Source: Cinclus cinclus (lineage: Eukaryota; Chordata; Aves; Passeriformes; Cinclidae). From it: DNA of 64,000 nt. The notes beneath the pieces were generated by a model, which ran no database searches, was not told where the DNA came from, and worked only from the letters and a program-made list of their open reading frames with translations. Position 1 is the first letter of the stretch; the number at the start of each line of letters is the position of its first letter. The DNA lies in NCBI RefSeq assembly GCF_963662255.1, contig NC_085046.1, positions 97,109,324-97,173,323 on the forward strand, in the 5' to 3' direction. A program made the position numbers and the translations under genes. Shown here piece after piece: positions 26,263 through 36,626 of this stretch.

Positions 26263-28480
26263 ATACCTTTGGATGAGAATAGAGTTCATGCAGCCAGTTC
26301 AAGTAATTCTGCCCTATGATTTCTACTTCTTTAGTAAATAAGCTTTTCGGCATTTTATGTCTGATTTTGCTTGTGTAAAATGAAGATTATATAGTTCCAG
26401 GTTCATGGTGTTATGGACCTGTTGGTGTTTTTCTTAAAAATAGACAATTTTTTTGAGGTCATCACAAAAGGGGAAAAATAATAATTTATGTTCAATACTT
26501 GGTTAGAGTGTTATAAATTTTGTAAAACAAAATATTGAAATTATTACAGGAAGAAAACCAAAATATTTATTATTTCAAAGGCGTCTATAAAATACTTCAA
26601 AATTCAAAATTTTGAAGGACATTTCCTTCAAAAGTATCATATTGAGAGTGGGATTGAAGATGCACAGGAGAAATGACTTATGGTACACAAGATGTTCTAA
26701 AAACGGGATCTGTAGGTCATGTAAATTTACTGTGATAGCACTAAAGTCCACAATGTTACATGATGTAATATTAGCTTGGAATTGTTAATTCATAGCAACA
26801 GATTATAGGTGTGAAACAGACCTAAATCTACAATCAGAACTGTCAGTAGGCTGATGGAAAAGGTAACTTGGTGTATTTAGTCAGCAGTCATACTATTCTT
26901 TTGGTATTCTTATCTCCAAGCAACTAGCAAAGGTCATGTAGTCCTTTATTAATTCACTTGAACAGAATTCTGGTCCAGATGCACTCAGAACACTTTTATT
27001 TTGCACTATCTTTTCACTTGCAAGTATTGTTTTAGAAAAAAATTGCATGAAAATGTATTCATAATAAAAATTCTTCATATGTTTCTGGTGAAAATTTCTA
27101 TATTCTTTGCCTTCCCTCTACCTCTTTAAGCTTTGATAGACTGTATTATCTATAAACACTATAAGATGTCTTTGCTGGTTATGTAGATATGATTATAAAA
27201 GAGAAAATCAGAGGAAGAATTAAATTGCTAATTCAAATAATAGAAAGATTTTGTTTGTTCAGTGTTGCCTTTCTGTACTCCATATTACTTTGCTTTCCTT
27301 TTCTACTTGTGTTTTTATCTACTATTTTATTTTCTGTGCAATTTATTTTCTTTTTTTCTGTTTTATTTGTCACTACTACTTAAAGTGTATGTATATAAAT
27401 GTCTTAGTTCAGGCCAGAGTTGTGCGTGGGGAGTAGATAGACCGATAATTCTACTTAACTCTCATTGGTAGCTTTGGGGAGTCATGAAGAGGGAAAAGTA
27501 GATTTTTTTAAAGATGACACTGAACAGAAAAATTTATTGCAAAAGCTGATAGATATTTAAAAATGGGATCAGACTAAAGATACTATAGCCTCTGAATATA
27601 TACATGTTGTGCACTATGTATCATTCGTACCATACCCTTTATTCCACAAACCTGCTCCAATTTTGCCACACTTCTATGGAAACAGACTTAGCCTTAGCCT
27701 CTTGAGAGCTAGTATTCAATGAAAAATAACTCTCCCACCCCCTCACCCTTTTAACTAACTTTTGTCAATTAAACCATGACTATAAGGATGGAGGAAAACA
27801 GGATTTGAAGAGGTGTGATAAAAAGACTGCCCTGGGTTCTGCCCAGGCAGATATTTCCATTTAAGGTTGTTATTTGTAGTCTAGTTTCCTGATTATTTCT
27901 CCGTGCTGCCTTCTTTAGACATGAGAGATTGTTTGTTGTTTCTTTCATCCAAATACAGTACACATCTGAGGTGTACTTTCTTTTCTTTAGTTTTTTTATT
28001 GGCTTTCTTAGGTGCTGCTGTGGTTGGTCCCATTCCAGCTATCAATCATCCCAAGTGTCTATAGAATCAAACTGCTGCTGGTGACCTACGTATGTGTGTG
28101 CTTTTACAAAAACTCTGCATGGCAATATTCAAGTGTCTCTATGGGAAAAAATGTCTGGGCAAGCATGTTTAAGGTGATAGAAGTCTTGAATAATGGTGAC
28201 TGGTAGAAAAACTTCAACACCTTCTATTTATTTTATAATGAAACATAGTGGTTGTATGCCATATTTTAAAGAAATTATTAATTTGCCTATTCTATTAGGA
28301 ATTGGAGGCATCAATTAGAAGCTCTGTACTGTCCATTCAGTAAGTGAAGGAGGGACTATTTTTTTTTTCATTTCCATTCCAGCTCTGAGTGCAACGTTGA
28401 TGTATGTGTCTCCATTTCTCACAGAACAAACAGAAGTTTATGGGCAATTGAATAAAATTTCACTTTGTAGAGTTCAAATA

Positions 28481-28536
28481 TTAGTATTAATTTTAATTTA
28501 AATTTTAATTTAAATTAGTTTTAATTAGTATTAATT
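28481..28536. repeat. AT-only direct and inverted repeats
   Basis: TTAGTATTAATT occurs at 28481-28492 and again at 28525-28536. Between them TTTTAATTTAAA occurs twice in succession. The whole block is almost G/C-free and largely self-complementary. Confidence 0.8.
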
Positions 28537-31291
28537 GTTTTTTATATTTACAGTAGTAACTATCAAGCAATGAATTATTTGCCGCTAATAATTATTTGTA
28601 ATTTTTGCTTACATAGTGTATCAATTTATCAAATAATAATCAGCAGAAGTTGTTTTCCTTCTTCTGTTTACTGTGCAAACTCATGCTTATCAGGTTATCA
28701 AGTATTTTTCTAGAAATGTTATCCTCTTCATCTAATTTCTTTCTTATTGAGTAACAGAACATTTTTTCCGAAGTCACAGTTAAATACAAAAACATGCCCA
28801 TCTGTAAGGTTATGAGAACAAATAGCAAAGCGAATGGGAGCAGTGTTATTGGCTTGTCAGATGGCTCAGGAATATGCAGACAGCATCACCCATGACAAGC
28901 CTGACTCCACTGCTTTCCTGAAAAACCTACGCTTTAGGATACAAACAGCAGTCGGTGACTGAAAAATTGTCTTAGTGTGATAGAAGGGTCAGCACGTAAA
29001 CTCAGATAATTTTGTCTTTTCTCTTCTTTGAATGAATAACCCTGAGGGATCAAAATCAACTTGTCTAATATCTGGATGGGGACAGCTTGTTTTGACTGAG
29101 GTTGTAATTCCAGTCAAAATAAATTTTTTCTTCATTCAAAATATATTTGAAGGCATTTGCTTTATTTGAACTATGAATAAATCTGTCACAGCAGAGAAAC
29201 CTCCCAATGCATACAAAGACTCGAAGGAGGAATTATTGTAGAAAGTGAATTGAAGACCTCTGATTCATAAAACATAAGGTTTTTCTAGTGCAAGCCCCAT
29301 TTAGGTCAGGGTAGCATGTCTGCTATTACCATCGTGAGCAGAAGCTACCTGCTAGGGGGGGATATGACAAAGCTACATGTTGTTTTGTGGAGTGCACAGT
29401 TGCCCTTAAGCATATGGTCTTCTGCCAGTGTTTCAGGAAGCTCTGCTGGACAGATAATTAGGAACTTTGTAATAAAATCTCTGCTCTTCAGGCAAAATAA
29501 TCATAAGAGTGGTGAATTAACACAAGCAGCAGAACATCAAGAAATATTTAATATCCTAACACAACCTGCTCTGTTTTAAAGTGAGTGTTAACAGTGAAGT
29601 AATATACTCTTTGCCAAGGAAGACGGTAATACTAACATTTCTCATGCCACAGACAGAGAAAAATGTGCATCTCTCCTTTGAATAAAAGTGATTCTCCACT
29701 TACTGGGATAATAATGCTTGTGAAAGTTGGAATCAGCAGTGCTAAGTAGCAAGAGACGTTCCATGTTTGTTCATGACGCAGGGTTTGTAAAATATTTGTG
29801 TTTGCTTATGAGATTGACTTCAGAGTCTTAAATCTTAGGCACATATGTTTCTTTCTCCCCTTCCTAAAAGAAAAGGAGAATAAGTAACAATAAATGTGCA
29901 ATTGCTTAACGAGTGCTAATGAGTAAATGAGTGTTCCTCTCATCAATATTTTCATCTTGCTCTAAAGCTCTGTGTGCACCACTGGTAACTGAGGTTACTC
30001 TTGTTTTCCCATGAAAAGTGTCTTCAATTTCTCACTGTGTCAAAAGAAAGAAGAAAATGTTGCCACAATGTGTGATTATATGAATCATCTACTCTTTGAT
30101 GAAATAAGCCATTTGTGAAACATTTGCCTTTGCAGACCTCTTGCAGTTGTATGCAAATGGAATTCAAACACACCACTTGCAATAAGTTGACCACCACTTC
30201 ATCTCTGGTTGCAGTTTGCACCTTTCGTCTGAGCACGTTCTAGTTTAAATGAAAAATCCATGTGCATGTTTTGTTTACACCTGAACTTGTATATAAGGAA
30301 GTTGGGTGCTTATGTGCCATTAGTAAAATTTCTCTCTCATATTCCTTGAAAGCAAAGAGGAGGAAAATCAGCATCTCTTAAAAATCATGGCTGGAAAAAG
30401 TTAAATTTTAAAAGATGGACGTGGGAGTAGGTACTGTGAAAGAAATCTTAATGGAATAATATGAAAGTGAACCAAGAATTATAAGGGAGAACATGTCCTT
30501 GCTGCTTTACATTGGCATCTCCTCACCCAGTAAGAGATAGTTAACTGCTGAGCAATAGGGAGGACAGCAGACTGGAGCTATGATAATAATGGCAAAGGAA
30601 AACACTAAAGAAAGATGTCAAGTGTTTACTATGCCTTGAATAAATAAAACAGGTTTTAAAAGCTGCTTGTTAAGTGATTTTTTTTCCCATTTTATGACCT
30701 AAGCAAATTGCTGCCAGAGAGATGAGAAATGCTGAGTTTAATTACCTGCTTTAAGGAATTGGCCTTGTATCTTTCGTATTGGAGTGTTTTAAGGTCTGGA
30801 TGTGATACGTTGCCTCAGTTCCTATAGAAAAAACGTAACAAACCTGAAACACAGAAAAAACTAAGATAAGGATTATAATTTGGATTCTCAGACAATACCA
30901 TTTTCAAAAATTATTTTTATAGGATAAATATTTAGGAAATCACTGGGCAAAATGGACTCATGCTGCTTCCAATCCTGTTAAATTAAATGATATAGTCCAA
31001 CCTAAGTGGTCTTTATAAATTCCAAAATGAGCACTGACATCTCTCTATTGGAATATTTTATATTGTTTCCTTCTAGGATGCAAGTTTCTCCTTAAATTTC
31101 ATTGAATGTTATTTGATTTCAGAGATTCCTAGCATAGTCCCTCTTGCAGTGGATTTTTCCTGAGTGTTTGCATGTGTAACCTGAGTAAAAAATGTGGTAC
31201 TTAAACTACTATTTTAAATGCAAATATTCAATTCCCTGAGTGCAAAAGTTGTATAACTGCATAGAAAATGTAGTAAGGTCTATAGTTATAT

Positions 31292-31780
31292 TGGTCACCT
31301 CAGTGCCTGGGAAGGTGATGGAGCAATTTCCAGGCCCACAAAGGTCAAGGTTATAAGGAATATCATCTTGGATTCACTAGTGAGGAGTCATTCTTGCCTG
31401 ACTTGATACACCTCTGTTACAAAGTGACTCTTGGTAGAAGAAGGGAGAGCAGTGGGTATTAGACTTCAGGAAAGTTTTCTATTCTGTCTCCCACAAAAAC
31501 CTTACAGAGAAGCTGATGAGCTGGATGATGAGGATGTAATGGTCAATTTTAAACTTGTCAGCAGGGCTCTGAGAAGTGGTGATCACTGTAACAGTCTAGT
31601 TGGAAGGCAGCAGTGAACCCCAGGAGCCAATATTGGATCAAACCCTATAAAATTTCTCCATTGATGATATGAATGCCAAAGAGGAGTGCACCCTCAGCAG
31701 CACCTGGACTTCTGTGTCAAGTTCTGGGCTCCCCAGTATGGAGTCACAGAAGGAGTCCAGAGAATAAGATGACTTGCTTG
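31292..31780 (+). mobile_element. CR1 LINE fragment with internal deletion
   Basis: A degraded CR1 copy. The left part, GTCACCTCAGTGCCTGGGAA followed by GGTGATGGAGCAATTTC, matches CR1 upstream of the FSKAFD block. GGGAGAGCAGTGGGTATTAG, then GACTTCAGGAAAGTTTTCTA and CTGTCTCCCACA, is that block in decayed form. GAGTGCACCCTCAGCA follows as in CR1. At about 31700-31710 the sequence jumps to TGTCAAGTTCTGGGCTCCCC and AGTCCAGAGAATAAGATGA, which in a full CR1 lie several hundred bases further on, so an internal stretch is missing. The 3' tail is absent. Edges are approximate. Confidence 0.8.
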
Positions 31781-32019
31781 CACAAGCAGTCCTTTACAGG
31801 AAAAGAGTTGGTGTTTGAGGGAATGAAGCCCAGTCCCAGGCCAGGGAGTTTCAGGAAACACTAAGAGAAGGGGCTGGACAGAGCAGGAAGGAGACAGTTA
31901 TTAGCTGAGAATAAGATGAATTCTTAAGAAACCACTCAACTACCAAAATTCAGTAACAGAAGATGAACTATTAAGAATTAGAAACACAAAATGAACCAAG
32001 CACTCAGAATGTGTCTCTG

Positions 32020-32410
32020 GGAAGTAACTGCTCAGCAGTTCTGGCAGCACAGCTACTCTTTCTTGTCAATGAGTGGCCCGTGGGGGCAGGGGCTGCCAGC
32101 ACCTCTGGTCCTCAGAGATTCAACTTCTCTGTCCTCTAGTCCCCTCTTCTCAGGAGCCTGAAAGACTCTGCCTATTGTCTCTTCTTGGAAGCTGGCCTCA
32201 CGTCCTGCCTTTGTAAATCTTTGTCTGCAATCCTACTCTATTGCTGCACGATAGGTGCTCAAAGGGTAAGAGCTCCTGGTGAGCAGCTTTGAGCAGGAAG
32301 CAATCAGCAGCACTGCCAAACTGCACAGGTGGCACCAGCTGAACCCATCACATTTATAAAGAGCTGCACTTGGCAGGAGCAGGTGCTGCGCTGGCGGGGA
32401 GTCCGTGTCA
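32020..32410. other. GC-richer island, unassigned
   Basis: About 390 bases clearly richer in G and C than the surroundings, with CAGCAC, GGCAGG and CTGCTCC words. TTTATAAAGAGCTGC lies near 32354 and a CpG-containing GCGCTGGCGGGG near 32390. No CR1 or LTR hallmark was recognised and no frame of note is present. It could be an unrecognised LTR, a conserved non-coding element or a small promoter. Confidence 0.5.
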
Positions 32411-33459
32411 GATTTAATTTACTGGATGATCTGGCTCAGCAAACATTCAGCATAGTTGCTTGCTCCTGCCTAATGTTAAGTAGCTGAGTAAACATGATAG
32501 AAGATCTCCACAAGTGTTAAATAGCTTCTGAAAAATACAAAGTCTTTAAATGTACTAGTGCACAATAAGTATTTTTACTCATTTGACTGCTAATATGCCT
32601 AATTTGTACGTTCAATCAAAGCACTATTGCTTCCAAATTACCCAGGAGCTTGAAAATTTCTCAAATGTCTTTGTTTACATTCCTCAAAAGTCAATTTGTT
32701 GAGAAAATTTTAAGTATGAGGTTCAAAACCAAGAGTTTGAACAAGGTCTCAAAAATTTCCATGTTGCTACTTTCCAGATTTCTCTTCCTCAGAAACCAAG
32801 TGTCCTATAAGTTATTTTTTAAAATGTTGTCTTAATTTTGATATTAGTAAATATTTCTTCCTCCAGTTGCATTTTCAGTAAAATAGACATTGACATAAGA
32901 CCTTAAGGGTCAAATACCATTATTAAATCATACCAATGCTTTGAAGAGAACTTGAGGATGGTGAAGGGGATACAAAATTACAACACTTCTGGATTAAAAT
33001 AGCAAATCTTGACAGCTTTCTCCTTAATTTCATCTTCTGACTCTTGTCATTTTTTAAAGTGTGAAATTTATGTATGAGTCGGCTGTATTGTTAGAAATAA
33101 TTTATTTGCATTTTAGTTGCTGTTGTGTAAGAAGAGTATTCCACCTATTATATCAGTGTAGGAGACTTCCACTATTATAATTTGGGATGCAACAATCCAT
33201 GTTTGTCAGAAAATTGCAATGAAGATATTAAAAATATATGATAATGCTGATAAAATAGACACTCTTAGAATTTGTGTTACAGTCAAAATAGAATTTTTTC
33301 CTGTATCTGGCTATTGTAACACTTGTTAATGGGACAATTCTTGAACAGTTGAAGTAGATTTTTGGCAGTTCGTGTGTGAATGTGTGGACACATTCTCTTC
33401 ATCTTGAATAACAGTAATAACAACAGGAATAACAAAAATTTAAGTACTTATTTTATAAT

Positions 33460-33491
33460 TTAAATATAAAATATTTATATTTTATATTTAA
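33460..33491. repeat. Near-perfect AT palindrome
   Basis: Two 15-base arms (33460-33474 and 33477-33491) are exact reverse complements around a 2-base centre. Both arms consist only of A and T. The surrounding 80 bases are also almost pure A/T with further TTTATAATTT repeats. Such sites can extrude cruciforms. Confidence 0.9.
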
Positions 33492-34784
33492 TTTATAATT
33501 TTTTAATTTATAATTTTATTTTAATATTTATAAACTAACGCTTTAAAAAGAATATTTAGAGTGGTACAGTTTAATGTCATAAATATCTTTCAATAATAAT
33601 GTATGGTTAGGTACCTGCCATTCTGCTGGATGATTAGAAAATTCACTGTTGTGATTATTGAAGTAAACAATGGGATTACATTTTTTTTTCCAGTGTCAAT
33701 GTGACACTTCATGAAGAGAAGGTTGAGAGTCAAGTTGTTATATCATGCTGATATTCTTTGAAATATAATAAATTATAGTTAAGTTAGTCTAAGATTGACT
33801 TAATTTTTGTTAAAATAGATCCTTGGTTCATCATCCTTAATGTAATTTTACCTGCAGCAAACCATGTTTGTTCCTATGCAGTGGATACACTACAGACCCA
33901 TTTAACAATTAATGTACTCCCAGTCAAGTATAATTGGCAAAAATATTTTGTTTTACTGCTGTCCTCTTTGTAGTCATGCTTCTGGTGTTCTGTAATAAAT
34001 GGCTGTTGACATTTCAATAATCAAGTTATCAGCTTTTTATATTTGTATGGAACGATTAGCACAGATTGTGTTAGGGAAAAAGCAAATTTCTAGATGCATT
34101 AGAACTTCTAGCCACAGCATTAGCAAGTAAAACAGCTCTAAGGCATTAAAAAATCAGTAATTTAATTTACTCTCCCAGCCCATGTAATTTTCAGTCATAT
34201 TTATGGTTTGGGTTTTTTTCACCATTACAGAAGGTGCAGATACCTGCTTTGTCAGGAGTTTGGTTTTTTTGTTTTTAACTTTTTATTTAACAACTAAAAA
34301 TCCCGAGGGGGAGGAAGTGAATTTTTTGTGTGTGGGGTGGCCACAGGACGCTCTGTGTTTTGAGCCAGATATAGGAGAAAGTTGATCAGAAGCAGATCCA
34401 TCAGAGGCAGGACGGTGCTTTTAATCATGCTGGTTGTCCTCTTTCAAACAATTCAATTGTAAAACTGCCCACCCAGCCCCTCCCCTGGGAAGGTCACATT
34501 CTCACCAGACATCAGGACATTCAGATTCAAGGGTAGGCAAGAGAGTATTCATCCCTTCTGATGGGGCATAACTGCTAGGTACAATTAAACTGACATGAGA
34601 GGCAGCTGTCATGTTTTAGGAGGGGCCGTACACCATCAGAGACCCCCAAAGTGCTCACAGACTCATTCCTGAGGCCTTCTGCCAGAGATCTGCACATGAT
34701 CCAGAGTGTTGTAACTGAGCCAGAGTCTTTTGCAAAAGACAGTGTACAAAAAACTCTCCAGGGAAGATGCTTGGGTGCACATAT

Positions 34785-34918
34785 GTATATATATACGTGT
34801 GTGTATATAGATATATAGGTATGTATATACGTATGTATGTATATATGTACATATGTACATATGTGCATATGTACATATGTATGTGTATATATATATGGAT
34901 ATGGATATGGATGTATAT
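34785..34918. repeat. TATG/TACA-type microsatellite
   Basis: About 130 bases of alternating purine/pyrimidine sequence: TATATA, GTATGTATG, then repeated TGTACATATGTACATATG and GATATGGATATGG. The middle part is largely self-complementary because of the repeated CATATG and GTAC words. It produces Tyr/Ile/His-rich false frames on both strands. Confidence 0.93.
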
Positions 34919-35354
34919 TAACCCATTTAATTAAATGTTTTGGGGGCTTTCCCCCACCCATGATGGATCAAGACTATGACCATCACTTCAAACAATGCCG
35001 CATTGCTGGATCTAAGGGTGGTGATATCTTTCTACCCTTATCTTTTCTTTCTCTTCCTTTCTTTTACTTAAGCATTTTCTGAAGTGTTATTTTTAGTGTT
35101 TGATATTACTATAGTAGTATAGATAACACCCAAAACAGCTACATACCTCCTTTCCTTTGCAAACAAATTATTCTAAAATAAAATTACTGTGCTTACAAAT
35201 TCATGAGAGAATTATAAAACAGGGATTTCTGCCTCTCAACAACAAAATCTAGTTTTAATTACTTTTTCTGTAAAGACAAGACAAATGTAGATGCATTTTT
35301 CAGTGATATGAAAACATGCTACTTTTTAGTTTATACTGTGCAAACCATTGGTAT

Positions 35355-35720
35355 CAGCACAGGCTGGGGGGGTGAGCTGGTTGAAAGCAGCTCTGTCAAG
35401 AAAAGCTTGGGAGTGCTGGTGGATGAGAGGCTAGACATGACCCAGCAAAATGTGATTGCAAGCCCAGAATGCCCAGAAAACCAAACATGTTCTGTGCTGC
35501 ATCCAAAGCAGCATGGACAGCAAGGAGAGGGAGAGGATTCTGCCCCTCTGCTCTGCTCTGATGAGACTCCACCTGTAGTGCTACATCCAGCTCTGGGGTA
35601 CCCAACATAAGAAGGATGTCGACCTGTTTGAGCGAGTTCAGAGAAGGATCTTGGAGAGGATCAGAGGGCTGGTGAACCTCTGCTTTGAAGACAGGCTGAG
35701 AGAGTTTAGACTGTTCAGGA
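35355..35720 (+). mobile_element. CR1 LINE internal fragment
   Basis: A clear CR1 segment downstream of the reverse transcriptase active site. ACAGGCTGGGGG starts it, then GAAAGCAGCTCTG, GGGAGTGCTGGTGGATGAGA and ATGACCCAGCAAAATGTG. These are followed by CTGCATCCAAAGCAGCATGG, GATGAGACTCCACCTG, CCAGCTCTGGGGTACCC, GTTCAGAGAAGGATC and GAAGACAGGCTGAGAGAGTT. The similarity to CR1 is strong throughout, with few gaps. It ends at about 35720 in CTGTTCAGG, before the last few hundred bases of a full CR1, so the 3' tail is missing. The loss of both ends implies a deletion after insertion or a template-switch product. Confidence 0.9.
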
Positions 35721-36082
35721 AAACATCATGCAGTGGAACTGACAGAGGGATTATTTAGAGTAACAATAATGCTTAATGTGACAAGTGCTTAGGAAAATGA
35801 AAAAAAAAAAAAAACCCAAACTTCTGGTTTCATATTCAAATAGCTTCTTGTTGTGTTCCTTATAGGCATTATAGAACTCTGCAGTTCCATAACTTTGTTG
35901 TTGTTCTTCTTTTTCACATACTTCACTTTTACAGCATGTTGTACAGAAATTGTAGCTTGCTAGAAACATGTTGTACAACAACATGAGGAGGTTATTTGTA
36001 AACACCTGAAAAACTGAAGATCTTGCCTTGACCAGACAAACACTTGCAAACGCTGTTTGAAAGATTTTTTAGAATCTAGTTC

Positions 36083-36626
36083 TGTTCTTGCTTCAGCTGG
36101 AATAGAGTCAATTTTCCTTCTAGCTGGTATAGTGCTGTCTTTTGAATTCAGTTAAGACTAATGTTGATAACCCACTGAATGTTTTGGTTGTTGCTAAGTG
36201 ATGCTTACCCTAAGTAAAGGACTTTTCAATGTTGCATGCTGTACAAGTAAGGAAATGCACAAGAAGTTGAAAGGGAACGTAACAAGGACAACTGGTCCAA
36301 ATTGGCAAAAGGGATATTCCATACCACAAAATGCCAGTCTGGGGGGAGTTGGCCAGCAGATGTCAACTGCTGCTGAGGAACAGGCTGAGCATAGTCCACT
36401 GACTGAGGAACATGAGCAATTCCTTGTTTCTCTTGGGTTTTATTTCTTTCTCCCTCTATTATTTTCATTATTCTTATTTTATCCTTGTTCCATTTTATTT
36501 TGCTTCAATTAGTAAACTGTGACTTTTGCTTTTTATTTTTTTTCATTTTATTCTCCTCCCTGCTATGACAGAGGGGTGAGTGAGAAGCTGCATTGTGCTA
36601 AGTTGCCAGCTGGGGTTAAACCACAA
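36083..36626 (+). mobile_element. Solo LTR, second bird endogenous retrovirus family
   Basis: An LTR-like element. The left end TGTTCTTGCTTCAGCTGG is followed by ATAGAGTCAATTTTCCTTCT and AGCTGGTATAGTGCTGT, then TGTTGATAACCCACTGAATG and GGGATATTCCATACCAC. The right end is GGGGTGAGTGAGAAGCTGC, then CTAAGTTGCCAGCTGGGGTT and AAACCACAA. I recognise this order as a common songbird LTR whose intact form ends in ...AAACCACGACA; the last bases here are altered. No TATA box survives in the centre, where sequence appears to have been lost or changed. No target duplication was found, so boundaries are a few bases uncertain. A smaller piece of the same family is at 3859-3955. Confidence 0.85.

Larger units (their letters stand above)
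25920..31291. other. AT-rich non-coding stretch
   Basis: No gene recognised in about 5.4 kb. It contains a weak CR1-like scrap at 26230-26262, a T/G-poor frame cluster at 27189-27471 that reflects T-rich composition, and the AT direct repeats at 28481-28536. A short open stretch starting ATGGCTCAGGAATATG at 28864 ends after 35 codons and has no support as an exon. Confidence 0.55.
31781..35354. other. Non-coding stretch with one GC-richer part
   Basis: No gene recognised. It contains the GC-richer segment 32020-32410, a 32-bp palindrome at 33460-33491 and the TATG/TACA array at 34785-34918. Frames such as 34575-34961 on the minus strand run through the array and are artefacts. Confidence 0.6.

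Noticed and set aside
28864..28971. ATG-started exon-like stretch (ATGGCTCAGGAATATG)
   Set aside because: Only 35 codons, no clear splice signals at either side and no recognised family.
34575..34961. 128-codon minus-strand open frame with Tyr/Ile/His repeats
   Set aside because: Produced by the TATG/TACA microsatellite.
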